From JBKHBT01 sp046542255 (GTDB lineage Bacteria > UBP14 > UBA6098 > JBKHBT01), in assembly GCA_046542255.1 (NCBI GenBank), contig JBKHBT010000094.1, positions 1 through 13,248 on the forward strand: 13,248 nucleotides of DNA, read 5' to 3'. The notes beneath the pieces were generated by a model, which was given only the letters and a program-made list of their open reading frames with translations, was not told the origin of the DNA and did not search any database. This document shows, piece after piece, positions 1 through 7,798 of this stretch; positions within the stretch are counted from its first letter, which is position 1, and every line of letters begins with the position of its first letter. Both the position numbers and the translations under genes were made by a program.

Positions 1-272
1 AAATATTCAGTGACAACAAAACACATATACCATAAGTTACATAATTCACATGCTGCTTCGTCAAGCTCTGCTCTACCCGGCCCTTCAAGTAGGCTCGGAA
101 AAAATCATATAGAGCTTGTCTTATTATGTGTTATAAATACAGTTATTTATGGTTTTAGATGAGTAATATACCAACACATTCTAAGCTTGTATTACTGACA
201 GCAATCTATCTTCGCGATAAACTAAAGTTCCTAATATTGAAAAAAAAACCACTCGGATATTATTGCGGGCTA
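1..272. other. Intergenic flank with no supported gene
   Basis: This AT-rich stretch lies beyond the end of the receiver gene. I see no gene with a convincing start or family resemblance; the plus-strand open frame that begins at 159 runs antisense through the receiver gene and is a shadow. A run of nine A at 240-248 would be a T-tract on the minus strand just after the receiver gene, but I find no good stem before it, so a terminator is only a possibility. At 64-72 there is a small AGC-TCT-GCT palindrome, a possible decayed form of the triloop hairpins seen elsewhere in the window. Confidence 0.5.
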
Positions 273-626
273 TTATTTGTTAACTATTGTTTTGACCTTT
301 TCCTTGAGTTCATCCAGGTCAGGAGATTTAATAATATAGTCTTCTGCAAGCCAGGTCAGGAAATTATCTTTGTAATTGGAGTAGGCGCTGTTTATGAGCA
401 CAGAAAGGTCGCGCTTTTTGACAGCGATTTTCTCAAGAGCGGAAATTCCATCCATGCCAGGCATCCTGATATCGAGAATAACGAGGTCATAATCATTTTC
501 TTCGATCTTCTCGATAGCCTCGTGGCCATCATGAGCTATATCGACTTCATAGCCTTCCGCTTCGAATTCTGTGCTATATAAAAGGCACAAACTCTTATCA
601 TCGTCAACCAGTAGTATCTTTGGCAT
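273..626 (-). CDS. Stand-alone response regulator receiver protein (CheY-like)
   Basis: A single receiver domain of 117 residues with no output domain. The acidic pocket is D8-D9-D10, the phosphoacceptor is D52 in LVILDIRMP, the conserved switch Ser/Thr is S80 in LINSAYS, and the conserved lysine is K100, followed by S-P rather than directly by P. I chose the ATG at 626 because AAGGAG lies eight bases upstream; the ATG at 632 leaves only two bases of spacing. The gene overlaps the end of the upstream hybrid kinase gene by 23 bases, so the two are probably translationally coupled and the kinase is the likely phosphodonor. With no DNA-binding part it should act by protein contact or as a phosphorelay intermediate. 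The target is not visible. Confidence 0.9.
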   Translation of the reverse strand: MPKILLVDDDKSLCLLYSTEFEAEGYEVDIAHDGHEAIEKIEENDYDLVILDIRMPGMDGISALEKIAVKKRDLSVLINSAYSNYKDNFLTWLAEDYIIKSPDLDELKEKVKTIVNK

Positions 627-3246
627 CTTCATCGCTCCTTATATGTTTTAATGGTAATTTTATATGAAATACTGTTCCCTTTTCCGGGGTTGATGTGAAC
701 CATATCGTTCCGTGATGTTTTTTTATTATTTGTGAAGAGATTGCCAATCCAAGGCCAGTTCCGGCAGATTTGGTAGTGAAAAATGGCTCGAAAATTCTCT
801 CCTGGTATTCCGTATCTATCCCTGGGCCGGTATCAGAAACCTCGATCCATAGATGATCGTCATCTGTTCGTGATTCTACGCGGATTTGGCCGCCTTGTGG
901 AGTCGCCGAGATTGAATTTGTCAGCAAATTAAGAAGTACCTGATGAATTTGCTCGCTATCGATCTGGATTTCGGGAACGTCCTCCTCCAGGTTTAACTCG
1001 ATATTAAGCTCTTTCTGCTCAAGCTGAACCTGGACAATTTCGGCTGCTTTGCGGATTATCATATTGATATTTACATTCGAGAAATGCGGCTCCTGTATCC
1101 TTGCAAAATTGAGAAGATCGGTAACAATGCGTTCGATTCTGGATGTCTCATCGCGAATTATTTCCAATTTCTTTAAGGTCGCATTGTCCATTTCATCTTG
1201 ATTCTTCAGCAGATTTCTGGCAAATCCACCAATCGAAACCAATGGGTTTTTAATCTCATGTGCAAGTTGCGCCGCCATTTGTCCTACAATCGACAATTTC
1301 TCTGCTCGAATTAGTTTTTTCTGGTTCACGCGAAGCCTATTATACATATCACCAAGCTCGGAATATTTCTCCTGAAGCTGAAATCCCAGATATGATCTTT
1401 CGATTGCAAGGCTGGCATGAGACGTTATAAGCTTTAGAAATTCAAGCTGATTATGGGTTATAGGGGCATTAGTAATTTTATTATCAACTATAAGCACACC
1501 GAGATTATCGGTCATAGTATGTACGGGTACTACTGCAAATCGATTCGAATCCAGTAGCTCTGCAACATATGACACATCGCGGTCGGGCGGCTTATCGGTG
1601 AAATTGTATGTCTTATGATTCAGTAGCGAATCGATAAGTATATTATCTTCTTTGTATATCGGTATATTAAATCCTGATACAACTCTTTTGGCCAGCAGGT
1701 TCTTTTCTGCAGTGATCAATCTGTATGAACCGAGTACTTCGTGCAATGTCCCACGGCTCCTCGAAAGCTCTGACCAGATTCTTCCGGCCTCTTCCGGGTC
1801 GGATGGGCCAATTGCATATTTGCCAACAAGATATTGCTTCTCAGAGTCTAAAAGCAAAAGGAATGCACGATTGAAACCAAGCCCTTGTTCGGCCGTAACA
1901 GCGGTTAGGATGATATGCAAAATCTCATTGAGATTATTAGTGGATTGAAGTGTATCGGTAATTTGGGCAATAATCGATAATTGCTCGATTTTTTCATTGA
2001 GCTTTCGATTTAGCTTTTCGAGATTCTCCATCGCATTCTGCAGATCGGTTATCATTCTGGCTCTTTGTGTCACATCACGGCGAATCTCGACTACCTGATG
2101 AACCTTGCCCCTTGTCGGCGAAATTGCACCGGTGATCACATCATAGAAACGCTCTTCACCATCACGGGTCATCTCGCGCAGAGTAGTGCGATGTATCTTG
2201 CCATCGCGGAAAGTCTGCTCGGCAGGACATTGTGGATGAGGGCTTGAAGAACAATGAAACCAGCTATGGCATTTATTGCCAACTCCGGTATTATGCTCCT
2301 CTGACCAGCGCGCAGAAACCTGATTCATCCAAATGATTGTCCTATCTCGGTCAATTATTGTGATTCCATCTACCAGGGTATTCATGACCGCTTCCAGCCA
2401 GCTCTTATGACGATGTTCCATCGTAATGTCTTTCAATATCGCAAGATAATTCTCGACATCGCCATCGATCTGTATCGGCACAATCTCGAAAAGCACAATC
2501 CGGTCATTCGGAAGAATTTCTATGACATTCAGCGGTTTTTCGAGAACAGGAGTCTGCAATTTCTTGCGGAAATATGGCCATAGTTCAGTCGTACCATATA
2601 TATCCAAACAGCTCTTTTCGCGGTAATCATGTGGAAGGCCGAGAAGTTCGACAGCATTGATATTTGCTATTTTGATGCGGTATTCTCTGTCCATCAGAAT
2701 AATTCCTTCGGGAAGGTTCCTGACGGTAGTTTTTAGGTATTCTGTCGTTTGTACAAGCTCTTTGGCGGTGTCGCCCAACAGTGTCTCCAGGCGATGTCCC
2801 TGCATCTGAAGCTGCTTGTTCTGGCGAGCCAACTGTACCATATAAAGCTCGTTTTCATCGAGCAAAAGCTTCTTCTCTGCCGCTTTCAAAACACGGTCTT
2901 CGAGAAAATCTATTTTTACCGGTTTCCTGATATAGTCGAAAACACCTTTTCGCAGAAATGTTATAACATTACTCTCAGATGGATTGCCTGTGATGATGAT
3001 AATTTGGATATTTGGCTCATTTTCATGAAGCTTCTTGATTATCTCTTCCGGAGTTATATCCGGAAGTTTCATATCGATAATCGCAACATCGAAAGACTCT
3101 TCATCCAGGTCTAATTCATTGAATTCAGAACCATTTTTAACTGTTTTTATACGCCGCATAGAGCCTTCGAGGCTATCTTTCAGTACAGTAAGCATCTCCT
3201 TGCTATCATCTACGATCAGGATATTTATTATGCCCTTAAGAACCAT
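604..3246 (-). CDS. Cytosolic hybrid histidine kinase: receiver-PAS-PAS-GAF-HisKA-HATPase
   Basis: An 880-residue sensor kinase with no membrane segment or signal peptide. Order of domains: N-terminal receiver (about 8-125; D13, D14, phosphoacceptor D58, T86, K108); helical linker; PAS (about 165-275); second PAS (about 282-398) with a cysteine cluster at C326, C332 and C340; coiled coil (about 398-430); GAF (about 432-605); HisKA with H663 in LAHEIKNP; HATPase with N-box NLLTNSISA, G1 DTGPGI, F-box EPFFTTK and G2 GTGLGL. All catalytic motifs are intact, so it should be an active kinase. The start ATG is preceded by AAGGAA at good spacing. It lies 17 bases after metG and overlaps the receiver gene, pointing to one transcript. 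The stimulus is unknown; PAS and GAF domains suggest a cytoplasmic small molecule, redox or gas signal (inference). Confidence 0.93.
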   Translation of the reverse strand: MVLKGIINILIVDDSKEMLTVLKDSLEGSMRRIKTVKNGSEFNELDLDEESFDVAIIDMKLPDITPEEIIKKLHENEPNIQIIIITGNPSESNVITFLRKGVFDYIRKPVKIDFLEDRVLKAAEKKLLLDENELYMVQLARQNKQLQMQGHRLETLLGDTAKELVQTTEYLKTTVRNLPEGIILMDREYRIKIANINAVELLGLPHDYREKSCLDIYGTTELWPYFRKKLQTPVLEKPLNVIEILPNDRIVLFEIVPIQIDGDVENYLAILKDITMEHRHKSWLEAVMNTLVDGITIIDRDRTIIWMNQVSARWSEEHNTGVGNKCHSWFHCSSSPHPQCPAEQTFRDGKIHRTTLREMTRDGEERFYDVITGAISPTRGKVHQVVEIRRDVTQRARMITDLQNAMENLEKLNRKLNEKIEQLSIIAQITDTLQSTNNLNEILHIILTAVTAEQGLGFNRAFLLLLDSEKQYLVGKYAIGPSDPEEAGRIWSELSRSRGTLHEVLGSYRLITAEKNLLAKRVVSGFNIPIYKEDNILIDSLLNHKTYNFTDKPPDRDVSYVAELLDSNRFAVVPVHTMTDNLGVLIVDNKITNAPITHNQLEFLKLITSHASLAIERSYLGFQLQEKYSELGDMYNRLRVNQKKLIRAEKLSIVGQMAAQLAHEIKNPLVSIGGFARNLLKNQDEMDNATLKKLEIIRDETSRIERIVTDLLNFARIQEPHFSNVNINMIIRKAAEIVQVQLEQKELNIELNLEEDVPEIQIDSEQIHQVLLNLLTNSISATPQGGQIRVESRTDDDHLWIEVSDTGPGIDTEYQERIFEPFFTTKSAGTGLGLAISSQIIKKHHGTIWFTSTPEKGTVFHIKLPLKHIRSDEDAKDTTG

Positions 3247-3263
3247 TAATTTCCTTATCCTTT

Positions 3264-5198
3264 TTATCGAACTCTGCTACCGGGCTTAATATCTTTGCCG
3301 GGTTCGAGTAGGGATACAATCTTGCCATCATCGGCAGCAAGCAACATTCCTCGCGAAAGATGCCCGCGTATCTTAGCCGGTTTGAGATTTGCAATCACAA
3401 CGACTTTCTTGCCGACAAGCTCTTCGGGAGTGTATTCTTTGGCAAGGCCAGCCACAAGCTCTCGCGGCTTTTTTTCGCCGATATCTATTTTCAATAGCAA
3501 TAATTTATCTGCATTTTCTGCCTTTTGGGCTTCGAGGACCTCGGCAACCACAAGGTCGAGTTTGGCAAAATCTTTATAATCGATAATCTCTTTTTCTTTT
3601 ATGGGCTTTATCTTCTTCTTGTCCTGTTTAGCATTGCTGGATTTCTTCGCGGAATGTTTTTCAATTTCTTTCAGGTCGATTCTTGGGAAGAGTGATTTAA
3701 TTTTGTTTATCCTATGGCTTTTCAAAAAGCCCCATTTGGCCTGGTCTAATGTTGGCGGTACCATTTCATCGAATACAGACAGAATCTTTTCCATTTTTTC
3801 TGGCATAATAGGATAGAGCAATATGCTGCATATACGAAGCGTTTCTGTTGCTGTATAGAGGATATTTTGTAAACGGAATCTTGTGGTCTCTTCATCGGTT
3901 TTAGATAGTTTCCATGGCTTTTGGTCCTCAAGATATGAATTTACATGATTTAAAAGCATATTAATTTCTTTTAGGCCTCGGTCTATTTCTAGAGAATCGA
4001 AATGTTCTTCAACTTTCATACGAACTTCGCGCGCCTTTTCGATAATTTTTGTATCAGCATCATTTTCATGGGAATTCCAATATGCCGGAAGAGTCCCGCC
4101 TAAGTATGAGCCAATCATCTTGAAAAGCCGGGATGCCATATTCCCGAAATTATTCGCCAATTCGGTATTAATAATATCGACCATTCTCTCGAAACTATAC
4201 GATGAATCCTGTCCGAGAACCATACCACGCATCAAGAAATAGCGGAACTGGTCGCAGCCGAAATCATCCACGAGGAAATTGGGGTCCTCTGCATTGCCCA
4301 ATGATTTACCCATTTTCTTTTCATTGACAGTCCACCATCCATGAGCAAACACCGTTTTTGGTGGTTCGATATCTGCTGCTTTTAGCATAGTAGGCCAATA
4401 TACTGCATGGGTGGTTATGATATCTTTTGCCATAAGCTGCAAGTCAGCCGGCCACCATTTCTGGAATTCCTTCGGGTCAGCAGCATAACCGGGAGCAGAG
4501 ATATAATTCAAAAGAGCATCGAACCAGACATAGGTTACATATTCTGTATCGAAAGGAAGCGGAATGCCCCATTGGAGACGGCTTTTTGGGCGGGAGATGC
4601 AAAGATCATTCAAATCCTTTGAAAGAAAGCCCAATATTTCATTTCGCCTGCTTTTTGGCTGAATAAATTCGGGATTATCCTCGATATGCTTGATTAGCCA
4701 ATCCTGATATCTGCTCATTCTGAAGAAATAATTCTTTTCCTCGATTTTGACAACATCGCGTCCGCAGTCCGGGCATTTGCCTTCGACAAGGTCTTTCTCT
4801 GTCCAGAAGCGCTCATCCGGAACACAGTACCAGCCTTCATAATTATCGGCATAGATTTCTCCTTTGTCCCATAGATCATTCAGGACATGCTCAACGACCT
4901 TTTCATGCCTTTTTTCTGTCGTCCTGATGAAATCATCATAGCGTACATTAAGTTTATCCCATAGTTCCTGAAATCTTTTTACATAGATATCGCAATGTTC
5001 TTTTGGGCTATAATCAGCTTTTTGTGCTGCATCGAAAACTTTCTGGCCATGTTCGTCTGTTCCGGTCAGGAATTTGACTTCTTCGCCTTTTAGCCTTTTG
5101 TATCTCGCAATTACATCGGCCAGAATAGTTGTATATGCATGGCCGATATGCGGGTCTGAATTAACATAATAAAGTGGTGTGGTTATGTAAAATGCCAT
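3264..5198 (-). CDS. metG: Methionyl-tRNA synthetase with C-terminal tRNA-binding domain
   Basis: Class I aminoacyl-tRNA synthetase that charges tRNA(Met) with methionine using ATP in the cytosol. The 644 residues match the long, dimer-forming bacterial form. The HIGH motif is at H17-H20. The second signature reads KMGKS (295-299) instead of the usual KMSKS. An inserted zinc-knuckle-like region contains GWYC and CPDC, as in the Thermus/Bacillus-type enzymes. The helical anticodon-binding domain covers about 370-510, a Lys-rich linker follows, and residues from about 539 to the end are the EMAP/Trbp111-type OB-fold tRNA-binding domain (KLDLVVAEV, LVAGLAKEY, IRGHLSRGM). A weak GTAGGA-type ribosome site precedes the ATG. 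First gene of an apparent operon with the sensor kinase and receiver genes; a promoter is visible at 5280-5307. Confidence 0.97.
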   Translation of the reverse strand: MAFYITTPLYYVNSDPHIGHAYTTILADVIARYKRLKGEEVKFLTGTDEHGQKVFDAAQKADYSPKEHCDIYVKRFQELWDKLNVRYDDFIRTTEKRHEKVVEHVLNDLWDKGEIYADNYEGWYCVPDERFWTEKDLVEGKCPDCGRDVVKIEEKNYFFRMSRYQDWLIKHIEDNPEFIQPKSRRNEILGFLSKDLNDLCISRPKSRLQWGIPLPFDTEYVTYVWFDALLNYISAPGYAADPKEFQKWWPADLQLMAKDIITTHAVYWPTMLKAADIEPPKTVFAHGWWTVNEKKMGKSLGNAEDPNFLVDDFGCDQFRYFLMRGMVLGQDSSYSFERMVDIINTELANNFGNMASRLFKMIGSYLGGTLPAYWNSHENDADTKIIEKAREVRMKVEEHFDSLEIDRGLKEINMLLNHVNSYLEDQKPWKLSKTDEETTRFRLQNILYTATETLRICSILLYPIMPEKMEKILSVFDEMVPPTLDQAKWGFLKSHRINKIKSLFPRIDLKEIEKHSAKKSSNAKQDKKKIKPIKEKEIIDYKDFAKLDLVVAEVLEAQKAENADKLLLLKIDIGEKKPRELVAGLAKEYTPEELVGKKVVVIANLKPAKIRGHLSRGMLLAADDGKIVSLLEPGKDIKPGSRVR

Positions 5199-5279
5199 TT
5201 TTCCTACCTTTGCTTGGTTTTCCTATTTCATCTAAGATAATATATTTAGTTCCTCTTAGCAAGTTCACATTATACATAT

Positions 5280-5307
5280 ATTATAGATATCAAATCCAAA
5301 GAGTCAA
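5280..5307 (-). promoter_or_regulatory. Sigma-70-type promoter for the metG operon
   Basis: Read on the minus strand: TTGACT (5307-5302), a 16-base spacer, then TATAAT (5285-5280). This would start transcription near 5272 and give a leader of roughly 70 bases before the metG ATG at 5198. A second TATAAT lies at 5274-5269 but without a well-spaced -35. The match to the -10 consensus is perfect and to the -35 is five of six. Start-site mapping is not available, so this remains a prediction. Confidence 0.6.
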
Positions 5308-5439
5308 TCATTTTCTCTTCTATGGCCTTATATATTGCAATATGCATATAATGAATAGTGAAACTATGATACTTTATCTCTCTAAAAGGAGGACTTAAGC
5401 AGACTTGACCAAAGAAATAAAAAAAGTGCCCCAAATCCA

Positions 5440-5625
5440 TCATCGTTCTAATTTTCTGCGAGGAACGAAGCCTTATCACCCAATCCTCGTCCAACGCTCC
5501 GCGAAGAACGAAACCTCATCACCCAATCCTCGTTCCAACACTATGCTGAGAAAGATGCCTTACCAACAATCCTCGTTTCAACGCTCCGCGTGGAACGACA
5601 TACCACAAAACAACGCTCTGCGTTG
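5440..5625. repeat. Degenerate tandem repeat, unit about 43 bases, with triloop hairpins
   Basis: Four recognisable copies have CGT cores near 5444, 5488, 5531 and 5574 (spacing 43-44). The copies share blocks such as AATCCTCGT, CAACGCTCCGCG and GAACGA. The best-preserved copy folds at 5574-5597 as an imperfect hairpin: ACGC-TCC-GCGT inner stem, one bulged A, then a stem closed by CGT/ACG. A perfect six-pair hairpin CAACGC-TCT-GCGTTG follows at 5611-5625. The 73-codon open frame that spans the block (5405-5626) follows the repeats and has no family resemblance, so I treat it as non-coding. The hairpins share the GC-(TCY)-GC core with those at 13089-13172. Confidence 0.75.
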
Positions 5626-5655
5626 ATTCAATCACCTATAAATCTCCCAAAAAAT

Positions 5656-5805
5656 ACGAACCAAGATGTAAAAGGATATAGAAGATAGCCAGGATTGAAA
5701 ACCAAAAAACAAACATCACCATATCCTGGTAAATCCTATTCATCCTGCTAATCCTGGTTCAAAACACGAACTAGGTTGTCAAAGGATATGAAGGATGGCC
5801 AGGAT
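5656..5805. repeat. Composite 'ccaggat' repeat: two direct copies flanking an inverted block
   Basis: Two 40-base direct copies lie at 5656-5695 and 5766-5805, both beginning ACGAAC and ending GCCAGGAT, and identical at 32 of 40 positions by eye. Between them, at 5719-5760, is an opposite-strand block rich in ATCCTG motifs (atatcctggt, catcctgcta, atcctggttc). The whole could fold into a larger imperfect structure. Similar AGGAT-rich repeats are, from memory, scattered through intergenic regions of many bacterial genomes. No coding function is evident. Confidence 0.6.
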
Positions 5806-5916
5806 GATGATTGTTTACATACACAAAAAATAAAAAATTCCCCTTGCAATTAACAATATCATGGCATATAATATAAGATGATTGCGTAAGTTCTGACAGT
5901 AATTATATTATTAGCT

Positions 5917-6411
5917 ATGAACTTAACAACCTATGAACAAATAACAAGAAGCGAATCAATGTCTCGCAAATATGTGTTGGGATTTTGCTTCAAAAACCAT
6001 CAAAGAATTTGCCCCCGTTGTAAGACTAGAAAACTTTACAAAACGGTTGACAAAAGATACCGATGTTCTCGATGTGAATATACTTTTCACGATCGATCAG
6101 GAAGATGGATCAATATTGGAAATTTGAAGTATGGACAATGGCTAAGGATAATAAAGCTTTTTGAATTAGAAGTATCGACACGAAAAATGGCTCAACAGCT
6201 ATCATTGAGTTATAACACTGTTTATAAAGCGGTGAACACTATTAGATTAGCAATTTTAGCTCATGCAGATGATGCAAAAACTTTACTTTCAGGGGAAATA
6301 GAAATCGATGAGTCATATTTCGGCGGGAAGCGGAAAGGAAACCGCGGCAGAGGAGCTGCTGGTAAGGTACCAGTTTTTGGAATACTGGAACGCAATGGGA
6401 TAATACAATGA
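5917..6411 (+). pseudogene. 3'-truncated IS1595/ISXO2-like transposase
   Basis: The 164 residues resemble the N-terminal part of IS1595-family (ISXO2-like) DDE transposases. A zinc ribbon has C32, C35, C50 and C53. A helix-turn-helix-like stretch covers about 78-108 (TRKMAQQLSLSYNTVY). The family signature EIEIDESYFGGKRKG contains the first catalytic Asp (D131), and GKVPVFGILERNG follows it. The reading frame then ends at TGA, and the rest of the catalytic core, with the second Asp and the final acidic residue, is not recognisable in any frame downstream. The family is normally well over 200 residues, so this is an inactive remnant. I see no convincing terminal inverted repeats. The first ATG (5917) has no clear ribosome site; the ATG at 5959 is an alternative. 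Confidence 0.85.
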
Positions 6412-6466
6412 CTTTACTGATGTTTTAGTCAGGAAGTATGACAATGCATAAACATAAGCATTGTCT
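6412..6466. repeat. Paired motif-plus-hairpin element, copy 1
   Basis: The 16-mer CTTTACTGATGTTTTA (6412-6427) is followed, 12 bases later, by a perfect eight-pair hairpin: GACAATGC (6440-6447), a ten-base loop, GCATTGTC (6458-6465). The same 16-mer and essentially the same stem recur at 10011-10062 with the same distance between them but an unrelated loop. Copy 1 begins immediately after the transposase remnant stop codon. There is no T-run after the stem, so a standard terminator is unlikely. Confidence 0.6.
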
Positions 6467-6766
6467 GGCTGACCTTGTCGCCCTTCGATAGGATTCGACA
6501 ATCATGTTTTACCCGCTTTTCTTTTTTTCTTTCGCACAAACATCTGCATAAAAATAATACATAAATTCAGCCTGCCGAGCACTATTTATCATGAGGCACT
6601 ACATTTTGACCCGTTTTCTCAAACCCGCATGGTTGATGGAGCTTTATTATAGGAAAGGTGGGATAGTGTCGAAGTCGGGATAATGCTGCCAAATTATTCT
6701 CTTTATATAATATTAACAAGAAATCTGAGTATATTATATATTGTATATATGTTCTTTTTAATTGGT
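6412..6766. other. Intergenic remnant after the transposase fragment
   Basis: A 355-base stretch between the transposase stop and the end of the convergent dipeptidase gene. It begins with the motif-plus-hairpin element at 6412-6466. The remainder has short open frames only (for example a 30-codon frame from an ATG at 6591) with no family resemblance. It could be decayed insertion-sequence DNA, but I cannot recognise the missing transposase part or an IS end. Confidence 0.4.
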
Positions 6767-7798
6767 TTAATAGGGAAGATATTTCTTAAGAAAATCGCGC
6801 CAATTGCGATACATTATCTTATCAATCTGGTCGCTTGTGAAATTGGCTCTTGCCATAAAAGACTCGAGCCTCGCAATATCGCTATACTTATTGATTTCTT
6901 TTGGAGTCTTTTCCAGGCCAAAACCGCCATCGATATCCGAACCAATTGCTATAGAATGGCAATCCCCTGTTAGTTCTGCGATATGTTCAGCATGTCTGAT
7001 CAGGTCATTGAAATCCGGCTTATGGGCTTTTGTTATAAAACTATCATACATTACAAGGCCAATAACGCCACCACGGTTTGCAATCTCTTTTATCTGAGCA
7101 TCGGTAAGATTTCTGGGTGAATCGCAAATGGATTTGGCATTACAATGCGAGGCAATGATAGGTCCTTCGTAAAATCCCAGAGCATCATCGACAGCGATTT
7201 CAGAAAGATGCGATAAATCGAGAATCATATCCAGCTCTTGCATCTTTTGCATCAGAGAAAATCCAGCTGGCGTGAATCCATCGACATTATTCCAGGAACA
7301 ATAAGCATATTGGGTATCTGCCCATGCCGGGCCGACTATGCGCAGGCCCTTTTCATGCCAATGCACAACATCTGATGGAGTCCGTATGCCCTCGGCACCC
7401 TCCATAAGAGGTACAATGCCAAGCTGTGGCTGTTTCTTATTCTCGAGAACAAACTTAAGGTCAGCCTGATTCCCGATTATATGAATCTGGCCGCAATCAT
7501 CGAGATTGGCCAGGGCATGGTAATAATTAAGCTGTGCCATGCCTTTTTCATATGCTTCTTTTGGAGTATTGTATAAAACCTGGTATTCGCTAAGGTCAGC
7601 CTTAGGGCTCATCGGAGCTATAAATATAGTACCAAAGCAGATACGTACATCGGCATTGCGAAGCTCCGGCAAACACACACCAGCAGTTCCAGGCGAGTTT
7701 GCTGAATCTTCTTGCCGGAGTTTTTCAAGCTCATGGCAAATATTTCGCCGGAATGCTATTACATTATATGCTAAGTCTAAATGTCCATCGATTATCAT
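6767..7798 (-). CDS. Membrane (renal-type) dipeptidase family M19 metallopeptidase
   Basis: Zinc-dependent peptidase of family M19, whose members hydrolyse dipeptides, including ones with a D-residue at the C-terminal side. The 343 residues are a typical bacterial length. The metal ligands are in place: H6 and D8 in DGHLDL, E133 in PLMEGAEG (bridging acid), H197 in DLSHLSE, H218 in ASHCNAK and D288 in GSDIDGG. No signal peptide is visible, so it is probably cytosolic. The reading frame extends upstream to 7882, but the ATG at 7798 begins right at the conserved MIIDGHLDL and has GGAGAG just upstream, so it is the better start. Transcribed alone, convergent with the transposase remnant and divergent from recQ. 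The exact substrate cannot be told from sequence. Confidence 0.92.
   Translation of the reverse strand: MIIDGHLDLAYNVIAFRRNICHELEKLRQEDSANSPGTAGVCLPELRNADVRICFGTIFIAPMSPKADLSEYQVLYNTPKEAYEKGMAQLNYYHALANLDDCGQIHIIGNQADLKFVLENKKQPQLGIVPLMEGAEGIRTPSDVVHWHEKGLRIVGPAWADTQYAYCSWNNVDGFTPAGFSLMQKMQELDMILDLSHLSEIAVDDALGFYEGPIIASHCNAKSICDSPRNLTDAQIKEIANRGGVIGLVMYDSFITKAHKPDFNDLIRHAEHIAELTGDCHSIAIGSDIDGGFGLEKTPKEINKYSDIARLESFMARANFTSDQIDKIMYRNWRDFLKKYLPY

Noticed and set aside
62..118. Inverted repeat CAAGCTCT/AGAGCTTG
   Set aside because: Eight bases with a 41-base gap in AT-rich DNA can arise by chance and no function is suggested.
159..581. 140-codon plus-strand gene
   Set aside because: It lies mostly antisense to the receiver gene, whose family and motifs are clear.
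5405..5626. 73-codon protein gene
   Set aside because: The frame runs through the 43-base repeats and hairpins, and its residues only reflect the repeat; there is no ribosome site upstream of its start and no family resemblance.
6440..6465. Intrinsic terminator for the transposase remnant
   Set aside because: The stem is good but is followed by a mixed sequence, not a T-run.
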